DNA of 64,000 nt from positions 1 to 64,000 of IMG/VR virus record IMGVR_UViG_3300028388_004772. The stretch is one strand, 5' to 3'. Numbering within the stretch: the stretch's first letter is position 1; the number at the start of each line of letters is the position of its first letter. A program made the position numbers and the translations under genes. The notes below the pieces were generated by a model. The model did no database searches. It was given only the letters and a program-made list of their open reading frames with translations, and was not told the origin of the DNA. The DNA comes from a virus. Below, piece by piece: positions 32,364 through 42,390 of the stretch.

Positions 32364-34073
32364 CTATGATACTGCGGTATTATTAAGTATATATGTTGAA
32401 CCAGCATTGGAACCTTCATCATCCTCATCTGGAGCTCCTACTACGACAGTATCTCCATCAACTGAAACTGAGTATCCAAATACATCATTTGCTTGTAAAT
32501 CATCTGGGGAGAACGCGGTCTCTTCCGTTACATATATTGTGTTACCATCAAACTCATAAGTAAACACATAGATTTTACCACCGTAAATACCATCCTCTGT
32601 ATGATAAGGGGCTCCTACTACAAATCTGTTATTCGCTGTGTCTAGTTCAACCCAATGGCCAAAACGAGCGCTAGCTGTGTAATCTGATGCGACAACGCGG
32701 GCCCTAAAAGAAAAGGCGCCACCTGACCCATCCCATATATAAACAGCCCCACAATCAAACACACCAGATTCATCGTCTCTAGGAGCCCCGGCTATTATCA
32801 ACCATCTATTAGCATCAGGCCGTTTATCTAAATCAACAGAGTATCCTAACCAAGCGGAAGTTGACGGAGTACTTGATGTAAGTTTTACTCGCTCGGTAAA
32901 GGTACTACCTGATCGAGTATAAACATAGACTGCACCTGCGTCAACAGTTGATCCAGCTTCATCTTTGTAAGCTCCCACAGCCGCATATCCAGTTCCATGA
33001 TGTCCAACAGCATGGCCAAACTCTGTGATGGATTTGTTAATTCTGTCCTGTTCGCTCCAGTTGGTTACAGACCGTTTATAAACATAAGCTGAGTTATTAC
33101 CTGCCGCTCCCACAATTAACCATTCACCATTTAAATCTATACTTGCGCGCCCTGCCGTTGTGCCGCCAAAACTTATACCAGTGCTCGGGCTTCCCTCTGA
33201 AGGTACAACTTTTGCCTGTTGAGACCAGGTAGATCCGGATCTATAAAAAATGTAAGCGGCGCCAGCCGTACCATGGCCAGGTGCACTGACTGCTATGTAA
33301 TCACCATCAATTCCGACACCGGTTCCAAAATAATCGTCACTTACAATATCATTTGGAAGTAGTTTAGTCTGCTGAGACCAGTTTCCATTACCATCTCTGG
33401 CAAAAACATAAGCTGCACCAGATCTGTTTCCGTTTTCGTCCCGCTCGGGGGCCCCAATAACCATATAGTCCCCTGATACTGAGACAGAACGTCCAAATAC
33501 ATCACCGGCTAGAATATCACTTCCTTGAATCTTATCTGTTTGAAGCCATCCAAATGATAAAGTAAACGTTTGAGCTGCAGATGACGCGATATTAATACCG
33601 TCAGTTGCTGTGAATGTAATTGTTCCTGATGTAGTAGTTGCTGAGTCCACGCCAAACGGTGTAATAGTAAATACAGACGAATCCTGACTAAGCGAAGCAA
33701 GACTATTGAAGTTACTGTCTGGTGTTGCTGAATATGTAATTAGTCTATCATCAGAATCAGCTGCAGTAATAGTAATCGTTGTAAGATTTCCTTCCGTTGA
33801 CAGCTCAAAAGGAGAAGTACCTCCGGCACTATCTTGTACTGATGTTATCGTCGGAGATCTGTTGATCATCACAACACTGAACCATCCACTTCCATCATAA
33901 ATGTAATATCGATTATTCGAATTTACAAATGCTTCTTGACCATTAGAAACACCTACTCGAGGCAGTTCACCTATCGAATCATATATTGGTACTTGGGCCT
34001 CAGGTGTTGTCCCAGCATTTGCCTGAGAAACAGTAATGATATTATTTTTAAAATTCGAAAAATTACCCATCAA
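32364..34073 (-). CDS. FG-GAP seven-bladed propeller adhesin (divergent)
   Basis: A 569-residue protein with anchor module (PIYDSIGELPRVG, AFVNSNNRYYIYDGSGWF), Ig-like domain (TITAADSDDRLITYSATPDSN) and seven FG-GAP repeats (DILAGDVFGRSVSVSGDY, DIVSDDYFGTGVGIDGDY and so on). Several blades have longer loops (DLDKRPDANRWLIIAGAPRDDE), so the propeller face differs from its sisters. It overlaps the stop of the 1406-residue fibre gene by 4 bases and is first in the adhesin operon. Confidence 0.78.
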   Translation of the reverse strand: MMGNFSNFKNNIITVSQANAGTTPEAQVPIYDSIGELPRVGVSNGQEAFVNSNNRYYIYDGSGWFSVVMINRSPTITSVQDSAGGTSPFELSTEGNLTTITITAADSDDRLITYSATPDSNFNSLASLSQDSSVFTITPFGVDSATTTSGTITFTATDGINIASSAAQTFTLSFGWLQTDKIQGSDILAGDVFGRSVSVSGDYMVIGAPERDENGNRSGAAYVFARDGNGNWSQQTKLLPNDIVSDDYFGTGVGIDGDYIAVSAPGHGTAGAAYIFYRSGSTWSQQAKVVPSEGSPSTGISFGGTTAGRASIDLNGEWLIVGAAGNNSAYVYKRSVTNWSEQDRINKSITEFGHAVGHHGTGYAAVGAYKDEAGSTVDAGAVYVYTRSGSTFTERVKLTSSTPSTSAWLGYSVDLDKRPDANRWLIIAGAPRDDESGVFDCGAVYIWDGSGGAFSFRARVVASDYTASARFGHWVELDTANNRFVVGAPYHTEDGIYGGKIYVFTYEFDGNTIYVTEETAFSPDDLQANDVFGYSVSVDGDTVVVGAPDEDDEGSNAGSTYILNNTAVS

Positions 34074-37000
34074 CTATTACCAGTCACAATCCAACCTTCT
34101 GAAGCATTGTAATATACTAAATCAACAAATGCTCGATTGACATCAAGAATAAAGTCTGAATCCGATCCAAGAATCTTATCACTACTTGTAATTGTAATAT
34201 TGTTTGTCTCTGCATCTCCTGTTCCATCACCAACCTTAACCTCATCACCAAAAGATGGAGAAGATGGTAGTGTAATAGTAACAGCTGTCGTAGTATCAAC
34301 GATATATTTCTTATTGACAACTGCTGTAATATCAGTAGTTGCCTCTTGATACATTCCTGTTAGGAAGTTTGTGATGAAAGTCTCAGTACTACCAGTCGCG
34401 ACTGAAACACTGACATAGTCACCAGATACACACGCATCTTCCAACGTAACTGACAATCCATTTGTTGCTGTGTAGTCAGCCGAATCAATTAACAGAATAC
34501 CGTTTCTGAATACCTGTATTCTACCTTGGGTATATGATAGTGTTTGACTGCTCAGATCAGCTCCATCGAATGTTACTTGATCTGAATCAGCAAGGTAATT
34601 GTATGTAATTATATTCGACGATGGTGTAGCTGCTAAATTAGTAGTCGTATTGACAGACATAATGCTAAGAATATCATCTGTCTGTGCAGCTTCTGTTAGA
34701 ACAACTGATGTTCCGGTTGTTGCAGTATAGTCAGCTGAGTCTGCCAAGAATAGACCATTAAGATAAACAGCAATATTTCCTGGATTATAGGTCAGTGTTG
34801 CTCCTCGATTATCCCCACCAGAGAATACAGTTTGTCCATTTGCTGCTGTAAAGTCAAACGTATTAACAACACCATTCTGATTATCAAGGATACCAAGAAC
34901 ACCGGCTGAATCCAGTCCGCCACCAGCACCACCGCCACCACTAATTGTAATAGTCTTAGTAGCCCCTGTACCTGACGCTGTTACCCCATCGCCAACAAAG
35001 TTCAGAGTTGTTCCAGCTGTTGCAAGCGGAGTACCTTCATCCTGAATTGTGACACCGCTACCAGCAGTCGTTTGCCTTGCCTGTACGTATGCTGAGTCAA
35101 CTGTTGCATTAATAATAGTTACAACTGTTGCTGAATCAGTACCACCTGATCCTCCACTAACTGTAGACTGTCTGGCTTGAATGTAATCTGAATCGATCAA
35201 CGAAATCACTTCGCCAGAGTTTAGATACCCCTGTGTTGCAATCAAACTAATCGCTTCGCCAGAGTCTAACGCGTCTGTTAGATACCCTTGTGTTGCAATC
35301 AAGCTAATTACTTCAGCTGAATCGAGGAATGAGGTGTCGCTTAATAATACAATATTTCCAACCATTCCAGCATGAATAGTACACTGATACACTAGTGTTT
35401 CAGGTGCATTCATTGGAACATTGAAGATCAACTCTCCATTGTTTTGAGCATTATTAGTAACGCCTGTGCTATATGCTGATCCGCCGTCACTAACTCTAAT
35501 CTCAAACGGATGCGATACAGCATCAATGTTAAACTTATAGGTGAGACCTCTTTGAAGATAGAGAGTTGGATTATCAGCTGAGTCAAATCCATCACCAGTA
35601 AATCTATATGCAGATGCTCCGCTATTAACTACATTGAATACTGCCTCAGGTGGTCTACGCGCCTCAATATAGTCAGAATCAATAAGTGATATTGTATTGG
35701 CTGAATCGAATGTCGTATATCCAGCATCGTTAGTTAAATCACTAACTGACTTATTGTTGAAGTCGGAGTCAAATCCAACGTACGTACCTTCGAAGGCACC
35801 TGCTTGGACTATAGCAAGTTCAAACGATGCATCAGCAGTATTGATTGTTCCTTCTATTTCAGGATCATATTTGTTAAAGAACTTAAACTTCTGGTCAGTT
35901 GCATCTCTGAATACACCAGCGTGAGTGTATGGTGCATTAGGAAGATTGTAATTACCAACAAATCCAAGATCGACATTTACAGGAGCCGCATCACCGGTCC
36001 AACGATCACCGCTATCATGACCCGTAACAGCCTCAAAATCAAATGTGATGTTGTACCGAAGTGGAATATTTGTATTTCCGTCAGTACCAAGTTGCCATGT
36101 TGTCTGACCGCCCGCCGAATCAAATCCTAAACCAGCTGAATCAGTGCCCAGATACCATTTAATTGTATCTCCACCAGCACCTTCTGAATCTGTTGCAACA
36201 ATCTCGACATTGTATGTGAGGTTGCTGTCACCTTCATAATAATCTTTAAATAAACCATCATCAAGGCCTGTTCCAACATGGCTAGTAATAATTGTATCAC
36301 CGGCACCAAGATATACAAAGTTGTCAGTAACACGAAGATTAGCAACTTGAGTTACTGTTTCAGCACCGAGAAGGTTAAAGTTTCCTTCGACAGTTAAATC
36401 ACCACCAATTCTAGCTTCGCCAGTAGTTCGAATTACCTCAAAAACATGATCAATAATATTAATGAAAACCGTGCCCTCGGCTGAATCAATAACCAGAGCA
36501 TAGCCTAAATCTACAGCAAAGTTAGGATATGTCGGAGCAGTTTTCTGGAATGTACCTGCAACTGTTCCTACATGAAATCTTTCACCAGAAGTAAGACCAG
36601 TCGTATTGATACCATTGACAACTCCCTTTGTTGTTACATATCCTATTTCATTATTACCTATTTCATGAGTAGCAAGGCCTATTGCGTGAACCTTTGGCTC
36701 ATCTGTAGCATCAGCAAGATCAATTGTAGGAATACCATTGTCCTGTCCTGTTATGTAAACAGGAGCTCCATTTGCAATAGCTGTACCTGTATTATTCTTT
36801 ACTCTTAGCCATTCTTCTTGGCCGACCTGTAGAGTAACATCTTGCTCATTATTGTAAACAGCAAGTGCCCCATTGGCTGAATCATAGAATATTCTGCCTT
36901 CGCGATGATCTGGCTCAGAACCAGTAAAGTCAATAAAGTTGTGGTTTTTTGTTTCTCTTAATTGAACATATGCTGAGTCAATAAAATCAATTACATTGGC

Positions 37001-38290
37001 TGAATCCAGTACATTAGGTCTTCCAGTAAGTGAACTATATGCAAAATCTTGTCTTGCTTGGACATACGCCGAATTAACTAAACCAATGGTACTTGTAGAA
37101 TCAAAGGTCGTGTATCCATAAGACGTGATAATACTATTGACGTTTGTGGAATCCAGTACGTTAGGAGCACCAGTTAAACTTGAGTATGCAAAGTCCTGAG
37201 CAGTTTGTCTTTGTTGTACATAAGCCGAATCCACAAGTGATGTGACATCGGCTGTAATAATCGACGATACATTAGATGAATCCAGTACATTAGGTGCACC
37301 AGTTAAACTTGAGTAGGCAAAGTCCTGAGCTGTTTGTCTTTGTTGTACATATGCTGAGTCTACTAAGTTTACAACACCTGTAGAGTCAATCTTATCCCCT
37401 ATGAAATTAATTAAGGTGGCATAAGCTGAATCATCATCATTTAAGGCAGCAGCAATCTCATTTAAAGTATTCAGAGCATCAGGTGCCCCATCAATGAGAT
37501 TGTTAATTTGAGTTGTTACATATGTTTGTGTAGCATATGAAGTTAAAGCCGAATCAACAATAATAGTAACAGCAGCTGAATCTGCAAACCCCAAAGAAGG
37601 TTTATTGGATAATAGATTATAATCTAATCCAGTAGCATGGAGTTGGACGTAAGCTGAATCAACAACACTCTGGATTCTTGCAGAGTCACCACCGAAAGTA
37701 GTGACAATTAATGTATCCCCAGAGTCTGCTGCTTCAGTAAGAACAACTGTGGATCCATTTGTAGCTGTATAGTCCTCGCCGTTTAAAAGTATAATACCGT
37801 TAAGAGTGACTAATAAAGCACCTGGAACATAGGCAGCCGAAAAGTCAGTTTGACTTGCACTTGCCGTAAAGGATGTTTCGGTAATTCCAACACGACCTAA
37901 TGGGTCAATTAATCCAGCAACGTATCCGGAGTCGACTACTTCATTAATAATCTGAGTTGTTACAGCAGAGTCTGTGGATAAGTTTGCCGTGGAAATTGAT
38001 AATACATCAGCTGAATCAAGGACGTTTGGCGTGTCTGTTAAACTATTGTAACTTAACCCGAAAGCATGCAATTGCACATAATCAGAGTCAATTAATGCTG
38101 TGGTATCGATACCATCAATTAGATTCTGTACTAATGCAGAATCGATAAAAGACTTGACTTGATTCGAGGAATTCTTATAGTAAATTTTACCATCAGCAAA
38201 GTTGATGGCAATTTCACCATATTCTAGATCGCTAGTACTAGGAATCCGTCCAGCAACACTAGACTTCTTTAGTTTAATGTTAGTAGCCAT
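34070..38290 (-). CDS. Long tail-fibre protein with repeats and a cupredoxin-like segment
   Basis: A 1406-residue structural protein. The start (MATNIKLKKSSVAGRIPSTSDLEYGEIAINFADGKIYYK) is the common head of marine phage fibres. Many short repeats follow (DSAYVQQRQTAQDFAYSSLTGAPNVLDS), giving a periodic shaft. About residue 890-985 is a cupredoxin-like stretch (FNIDAVSHPFEIR ... YQCTIHAGMVGNIVLL) with His, Cys, His, Met in copper-ligand order. Two or three copies of a strand pair (TATNGSTVVLTEAADSGDTLIV) and the end EGWIVTGNS complete it. It is probably a trimeric fibre or its proximal part; the adhesins downstream may attach to it. Confidence 0.75.
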   Translation of the reverse strand: MATNIKLKKSSVAGRIPSTSDLEYGEIAINFADGKIYYKNSSNQVKSFIDSALVQNLIDGIDTTALIDSDYVQLHAFGLSYNSLTDTPNVLDSADVLSISTANLSTDSAVTTQIINEVVDSGYVAGLIDPLGRVGITETSFTASASQTDFSAAYVPGALLVTLNGIILLNGEDYTATNGSTVVLTEAADSGDTLIVTTFGGDSARIQSVVDSAYVQLHATGLDYNLLSNKPSLGFADSAAVTIIVDSALTSYATQTYVTTQINNLIDGAPDALNTLNEIAAALNDDDSAYATLINFIGDKIDSTGVVNLVDSAYVQQRQTAQDFAYSSLTGAPNVLDSSNVSSIITADVTSLVDSAYVQQRQTAQDFAYSSLTGAPNVLDSTNVNSIITSYGYTTFDSTSTIGLVNSAYVQARQDFAYSSLTGRPNVLDSANVIDFIDSAYVQLRETKNHNFIDFTGSEPDHREGRIFYDSANGALAVYNNEQDVTLQVGQEEWLRVKNNTGTAIANGAPVYITGQDNGIPTIDLADATDEPKVHAIGLATHEIGNNEIGYVTTKGVVNGINTTGLTSGERFHVGTVAGTFQKTAPTYPNFAVDLGYALVIDSAEGTVFINIIDHVFEVIRTTGEARIGGDLTVEGNFNLLGAETVTQVANLRVTDNFVYLGAGDTIITSHVGTGLDDGLFKDYYEGDSNLTYNVEIVATDSEGAGGDTIKWYLGTDSAGLGFDSAGGQTTWQLGTDGNTNIPLRYNITFDFEAVTGHDSGDRWTGDAAPVNVDLGFVGNYNLPNAPYTHAGVFRDATDQKFKFFNKYDPEIEGTINTADASFELAIVQAGAFEGTYVGFDSDFNNKSVSDLTNDAGYTTFDSANTISLIDSDYIEARRPPEAVFNVVNSGASAYRFTGDGFDSADNPTLYLQRGLTYKFNIDAVSHPFEIRVSDGGSAYSTGVTNNAQNNGELIFNVPMNAPETLVYQCTIHAGMVGNIVLLSDTSFLDSAEVISLIATQGYLTDALDSGEAISLIATQGYLNSGEVISLIDSDYIQARQSTVSGGSGGTDSATVVTIINATVDSAYVQARQTTAGSGVTIQDEGTPLATAGTTLNFVGDGVTASGTGATKTITISGGGGAGGGLDSAGVLGILDNQNGVVNTFDFTAANGQTVFSGGDNRGATLTYNPGNIAVYLNGLFLADSADYTATTGTSVVLTEAAQTDDILSIMSVNTTTNLAATPSSNIITYNYLADSDQVTFDGADLSSQTLSYTQGRIQVFRNGILLIDSADYTATNGLSVTLEDACVSGDYVSVSVATGSTETFITNFLTGMYQEATTDITAVVNKKYIVDTTTAVTITLPSSPSFGDEVKVGDGTGDAETNNITITSSDKILGSDSDFILDVNRAFVDLVYYNASEGWIVTGNS

Positions 38291-38316
38291 TTTAGTCCTT
38301 AATAAGGGAGTTTAGA

Positions 38317-38340
38317 GTCTGGGAGTAAAAACCCCCAGAC
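38317..38340 (-). terminator. Hairpin between two fibre genes
   Basis: GTCTGGG/CCCAGAC, a perfect 7-bp stem with a U-rich 10-base loop, right after the stop of the 580-residue gene and about 30 bases before the next start. No U-run follows, so it is at best a partial terminator or a processing signal. Confidence 0.4.
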
Positions 38341-38347
38341 TTATTAT

Positions 38348-40090
38348 TTAGTAAGTTCCACCATCCACTGTTTCAATGGATACTAATCCACCTGATACAT
38401 TGAAGCTTGCAGAATCAAATGATGCTGTACCACGCTGCGCAGTTGTAGCAGCTACCGCATTAAATGTAATCTGACCATCTGAATCAGCAGTTGTTGTAAT
38501 ACCTGAGGTTGCATTACCAGCAAATGTAATACCTTCACCAACCGACAATGCACTTGCACCAGATCCTGTAGTGATTGTAATATCATTAGCTACAACATCA
38601 CCATTTGTTACAGTGAAGTTAGTAGCATTAAAGCTTGCAATACCTTTGTTTGTATCAGATGCATCCTCACCTGCAATGGTATATGTTCCAGCACTATCAG
38701 TGATGTCAATACCTTCACCAGCAACTAATGCAGCTCCTAAATCTGAATCAAATCCCTGATAATCCCCAACTAGTGTATTACCTTGTAAGTTTGTCGCGTA
38801 GATATTACCGACATTCAGATCTGATAAAGTAAAGCCAGTACCATTTCTGTCAATTACGTTAGTTGGTAAAGAAGAATCAAGGGCTGAATCAATTAGTCCA
38901 TTAAAAAGATAATATTGTGAGTTCGATGCATCCCGGAAGAAACCAGTATGTGCCTTTGTAGCTCCACCATCAGGAGAGTAGTGAGCCACAAAACCAATAT
39001 CCACCACATCGGAAGTTTCATTACTATCGGCAAGATGAAGTAATGGATCCGTTACTGAGTAGGTGATGGTGTTAACAGTAGTAGTTGTACCATTAACAGT
39101 CAAGTCTCCGTCAACAGTAAGGTCTGTACCTACAAGTACAGATCCAGTTGTTGTGATTGAATCAAACGTCACCCCAGCATCTGTTGCGACCGACTGACCG
39201 ATTGCAACTTGACCATCAGTAATTGTAACACCAGTACCATTAGAGAAGTGTGCTCTGACTTCTGCTGGAGAAGGTCCAGTGTAAGTAAATTGTCCACTAG
39301 CAGAATCATATGTAAATGATCCGTCTCCACCAGCATCTACGACACTAAGATTATTACGAGCAAGAGCAATTGTACCATTAGAATCAATCGCTTGGTTAAC
39401 TGCAATAGTAGATACAGCCGTAACAACACCAGTGCTAGTAACTGTAACAACAGGAATTTCAACTGCTGAACCAAATGTACCAACGTTGGTATTGACAGAG
39501 TCAAGTGCATATGAAACAGATGTACCAGATGCAGTTGCTGTTAAACCTACACCCGTAAATGTAAGATCTGAGTTCGCAAGTGATACTGATCCTGATCCAG
39601 CATCACCAGCTGTAAGTAATGTAATTCCAGAACCACCAGTAATTCCGTCAACATAGCCTTTGGTTGCTGCATCTGTTGCTGACTGAGGAGCTCCTAGATT
39701 AACAATTAATGCACTGTTGACGTCAACACTACCAGTACCATTTGGATCAAGTGAAATATCACCATTAGCATTGGTAGAGCTAATTGTATTACCGTCAACT
39801 GTAATATTGTCGACTAGTAACTCGTTTAGCTTCTTACTTCCATCAACAATTAGCGCGCTTGATGCAGTAGTAGTGCCAGGAGTATGATCCAATAGACCAG
39901 TATAATATTCACCACCAATTTGTACAACCGAGGTGGCATTTCCTGACCCATCATCGCCCTTACCAAAATAAAGTCGATCACCGCCATTAGCATCAGTACC
40001 AGCGCCATATGAATAGGCTAGTTCGCCTGATTTAAGCGAACCAGGTGCGCTGGTGCCGGTTGATCGCTTAATTTTTATAATTGACGACAT
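38348..40090 (-). CDS. Virion structural/tail-fibre protein, 580 aa
   Basis: A 580-residue beta-rich protein starting [29 protein letters not shown], a frequent head of phage fibre proteins. It has [16 protein letters not shown], tandem [18 protein letters not shown] strands, and the segment [24 protein letters not shown] followed by [19 protein letters not shown] shorter version of that segment occurs in the 1406-residue fibre (VDLGFVGNYN... HAGVFRDATDQKFKFFNK), so the two proteins share a domain. Role: probably part of a tail fibre or collar whisker. No enzyme motif. Confidence 0.72.
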   Translation of the reverse strand: MSSIIKIKRSTGTSAPGSLKSGELAYSYGAGTDANGGDRLYFGKGDDGSGNATSVVQIGGEYYTGLLDHTPGTTTASSALIVDGSKKLNELLVDNITVDGNTISSTNANGDISLDPNGTGSVDVNSALIVNLGAPQSATDAATKGYVDGITGGSGITLLTAGDAGSGSVSLANSDLTFTGVGLTATASGTSVSYALDSVNTNVGTFGSAVEIPVVTVTSTGVVTAVSTIAVNQAIDSNGTIALARNNLSVVDAGGDGSFTYDSASGQFTYTGPSPAEVRAHFSNGTGVTITDGQVAIGQSVATDAGVTFDSITTTGSVLVGTDLTVDGDLTVNGTTTTVNTITYSVTDPLLHLADSNETSDVVDIGFVAHYSPDGGATKAHTGFFRDASNSQYYLFNGLIDSALDSSLPTNVIDRNGTGFTLSDLNVGNIYATNLQGNTLVGDYQGFDSDLGAALVAGEGIDITDSAGTYTIAGEDASDTNKGIASFNATNFTVTNGDVVANDITITTGSGASALSVGEGITFAGNATSGITTTADSDGQITFNAVAATTAQRGTASFDSASFNVSGGLVSIETVDGGTY

Positions 40091-40425
40091 TAGTAAAAGC
40101 CTCCGTCAGTCGTTACATTTTGATCATCGTTTGGTGTATCAAGTTGTGTACTTGGTACCCATCTTTGATTGGCAGAATCATATTGCAATAATCCGCCGTT
40201 TGTTAAACCAGTCAAAACAACATCATTTAAATCTGCTAGGTTAGTGGCTCCGCCTCCGCCGCCACCACCCGATACTGTGGTAAAGGTTAAGTTGCCGTTA
40301 CCATCAGTAGTTAAAACCTGTCCATCAGTTCCATCAGTCGTGGGAAACGATAGACCTCCAATTGTCGCTGAGTCAGTAACAACCAGGGCACCTTCAATTT
40401 TAAAGGGTTTCCTCACTGCTGCCAC
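40090..40425 (-). CDS. Small virion/fibre protein, 111 aa
   Basis: A 111-residue protein beginning with a GTG codon (GTG GCA GCA GTG), preceded by GAGGAG. It has the fibre-type head [20 protein letters not shown], the strand [17 protein letters not shown], a run of seven glycines, and the domain [32 protein letters not shown], which is common in phage fibre connectors. It overlaps the next gene by a base. It is probably a small fibre joint. Confidence 0.68.
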   Translation of the reverse strand: MAAVRKPFKIEGALVVTDSATIGGLSFPTTDGTDGQVLTTDGNGNLTFTTVSGGGGGGGATNLADLNDVVLTGLTNGGLLQYDSANQRWVPSTQLDTPNDDQNVTTDGGFY

Positions 40426-40452
40426 GATAGACTCCTCGACTGTTGTAATGTA

Positions 40453-40460
40453 TATTTATA
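40453..40460 (-). promoter_or_regulatory. T4-type late promoter for the 40425-38348 fibre genes
   Basis: Exact TATAAATA on the minus strand, 28 bases before the GTG start of the 111-residue gene, in the gap after the 310-residue gene. Confidence 0.6.
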
Positions 40461-40469
40461 TAAAAACAT

Positions 40470-41402
40470 TTATATACCGCTTATCAATCTCTTGGCTTTG
40501 ACAGAAACATTAAATGTACTAGGCGTAAATAGTAAACTTACTTGATCATTATCGGTATCGATAACAGCATCAAAAGAACCCAAGTCTTGTCCTGTAAATA
40601 ATTTTGCAAATTCTTGTATATACACTTCTGAGCTGTCATGGATTAATAGGATTTCAGCTGCACCAAATTGGTTACTTGCATTTTGTTCCATTTGGATAAA
40701 ATACTTAGCGGAGCGTTGGGTGGCCGTCGAGAATGTATCAAGAACTTCTTGGGTAATCCCACCAAAATCTTGATCAACAACACTACTAAGATTCTCAGCG
40801 GCCAGACCTCCAGCACCACCAGTGATCGTACCAACTTCTTGTTCCACAATACCAAAGGCATTGACCTGTTGAATACTTAACGAGCCACCCTCATCCTTCA
40901 GTGCCAAACTACCAATGTAAAGGGTGTTTCCTGTTAACCATAGATCTTTCCATCTATTGGTTGGACTACCAAGAGATCTAACAACATCAGCGTCTGGGAT
41001 CAGGTCTGTATCAATTGAATCGAAATTTTGTCGAGTCTTGATATAGTCAGAATCGATAATGTCACTAATTGGAAATTCAGCTGATGTAATAACTCGACCA
41101 AAATCATCTACCTCAATTAGGGGTATAGTAGTCGTACCACCAAAGGTACCGGCTGATCCGAGATTAGGTAAATTGATCGACAGTGTGTTTGTGGCGCTAT
41201 CGTACGTTTCGTTAATCTCACCACCGACAGCTAATCTAGAACTCGTGTACTTTCCTGTATTAGAGTCATATACAAAAATGTCAAGATGCTGTCTATCAGT
41301 GGCATCAAAATCTGTAATCGAAGTGATGCTCTGCTGTGCTCCTGATACACTTCTAACAGGAGTACCGACTACAATTTTTTTAACAATAGTTTTGGCTGTC
41401 AT
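40470..41402 (-). CDS. Virion structural/fibre protein, 310 aa
   Basis: A 310-residue protein. The N-terminal half (GAQQSITSITDFDATDRQH, LDIFVYDSNTGKYTSS) and the segment DADVVRSLGSPTNRWKDLWLTGNTLYIGSLAL are typical of T4-like fibre or collar proteins, where 'LGSxxxRWKDLWLSG' repeats are common. The C-terminal 100 residues form a separate beta domain (SAKYFIQMEQNASNQFGAAEILLIHDSSEVYI). This domain is frequent in marine phage virion proteins. No enzyme motif is seen. It follows the 117-residue gene by 3 bases. Confidence 0.7.
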   Translation of the reverse strand: MTAKTIVKKIVVGTPVRSVSGAQQSITSITDFDATDRQHLDIFVYDSNTGKYTSSRLAVGGEINETYDSATNTLSINLPNLGSAGTFGGTTTIPLIEVDDFGRVITSAEFPISDIIDSDYIKTRQNFDSIDTDLIPDADVVRSLGSPTNRWKDLWLTGNTLYIGSLALKDEGGSLSIQQVNAFGIVEQEVGTITGGAGGLAAENLSSVVDQDFGGITQEVLDTFSTATQRSAKYFIQMEQNASNQFGAAEILLIHDSSEVYIQEFAKLFTGQDLGSFDAVIDTDNDQVSLLFTPSTFNVSVKAKRLISGI

Positions 41403-41405
41403 GTA

Positions 41406-41759
41406 TTACCTCGTGACAGATGGTGTAACTTGAGCACGACCTTCTAGTATACGTTCGATTATTGTATTGTCATCGCTATCAGTGTACGAAAGCTCAACAT
41501 CATACACGTATCTTCCCTTTGTCAGAGCATCCGTTTGGGTATTAGTTAACGAAAGGGTAACAATTCCTAAGGTAGGGGGCGTTGCAATAAGAGTGGTGAA
41601 ATCAGTGGTTTCGTCACTGTCACTATTATAGTTTTTCTTAAGCTTAGCTGCAACTAAGTAATTGGTGAGATCTTTGACGGAGCCATCTACATTGACTAAA
41701 TGCAATTCGATCGCTAGATCAGTTCCCTGATCTATTGTAAATTCTTCGTAGGTGGCCAT
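41406..41759 (-). CDS. Virion structural protein, 117 aa
   Basis: A 117-residue beta-sandwich-like protein (starts MATYEEFTIDQGTDLAIELHL; middle DLTNYLVAAKLKKNYNSD; end IIERILEGRAQVTPSVTR). I recall similar proteins in marine phages next to fibre genes, usually called structural. The 'IDQGTD' start followed by alternating hydrophobics resembles the N-terminal domain of BppU-type baseplate proteins, an inference only. It has a GAGG site and a late promoter 52 bases upstream, and marks the boundary between the fibre genes and the modification island. Confidence 0.7.
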   Translation of the reverse strand: MATYEEFTIDQGTDLAIELHLVNVDGSVKDLTNYLVAAKLKKNYNSDSDETTDFTTLIATPPTLGIVTLSLTNTQTDALTKGRYVYDVELSYTDSDDNTIIERILEGRAQVTPSVTR

Positions 41760-41810
41760 GAATACCTCAGTAATTCTTTGTCGGACGTTATTGCCCCTGC
41801 CTTTAGTATT

Positions 41811-41818
41811 TATTTATA
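41811..41818 (-). promoter_or_regulatory. T4-type late promoter at the edge of the modification island
   Basis: Exact TATAAATA on the minus strand in the 70-base gap between the last island gene (stop at 41830) and the 117-residue virion gene. It lets the fibre genes be transcribed independently of the island. Confidence 0.65.
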
Positions 41819-41829
41819 AAAAAAAGAAT

Positions 41830-42390
41830 TTACATTTGAAGAAAAATGTCAACAGGAATAGCTAATCTTAATTGAGATGTATATTGTTTGACATAGTGAT
41901 ATACATAACCAGGAAAAATTAAAACATCTCCCGTCTGAGGTTTATGTTCTATGGAAGCAAAATCATTTATGAATGGCGGCATAAATCCTCTGTTAGCGTT
42001 GAAGCGAGGGTCTTGCATAACAATTTCTCCGCCTGAGTCTTGTTCTTCGGCCATTATATAAAATACAGAAACAAATTGAGATCCACTATGGTTATGAGTC
42101 GCCATATTGTATCCATTTGTAGTTCCTGTTAACCATGCTTTGAGCGAAAAGTCAATAGTGTCTAAATCAAAGTTATAAACGTCTTTGAAAAAGTCACTAT
42201 ACTTTTCAGTAGCTACTTCTTTCAATAATGGTGCAGTTTCTATTAGATTAGACGTCCAATCACCCTGAGGTTTAGTGACATCTTCAGTTGATAATACAGA
42301 AGTTGCAATTTGGTCACAAACTTGGTAATCGATAGATGTCTTATAGATTGGTGTAGACCAGGCTTTATTTAAGCCCGCATTCAGCTTCAT
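41830..42390 (-). CDS. 2-oxoglutarate/Fe(II) oxygenase-like protein (2OG-FeII_Oxy_5 type)
   Basis: A 186-residue protein with the look of the small phage 2OG oxygenases: N-terminal STPIYKTSI, then a double-stranded beta-helix core with ATHNHSGSQFVSVFYIMA (His 99/101), SGGEIVMQDPR, GDVLIFPGYVYHYVKQY (His 165) and Arg 175 for 2-oxoglutarate. Such enzymes hydroxylate amino-acid side chains or nucleotides. The first-half His-x-Asp motif is replaced by His-Asn-His, so the metal site is not textbook. It is the last gene of the island and overlaps the 130-residue gene. Confidence 0.8.
   Translation of the reverse strand: MKLNAGLNKAWSTPIYKTSIDYQVCDQIATSVLSTEDVTKPQGDWTSNLIETAPLLKEVATEKYSDFFKDVYNFDLDTIDFSLKAWLTGTTNGYNMATHNHSGSQFVSVFYIMAEEQDSGGEIVMQDPRFNANRGFMPPFINDFASIEHKPQTGDVLIFPGYVYHYVKQYTSQLRLAIPVDIFLQM

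Noticed and set aside
26537-34073. Diversity-generating retroelement for adhesin variation
   Set aside because: No reverse transcriptase and no template/variable repeat pair with A-specific changes was seen in the window.
35804-36130. Plus-strand frame of 108 codons inside the long fibre gene
   Set aside because: Antisense to a clearly coding region, with no start signal and a composition unlike the neighbours.
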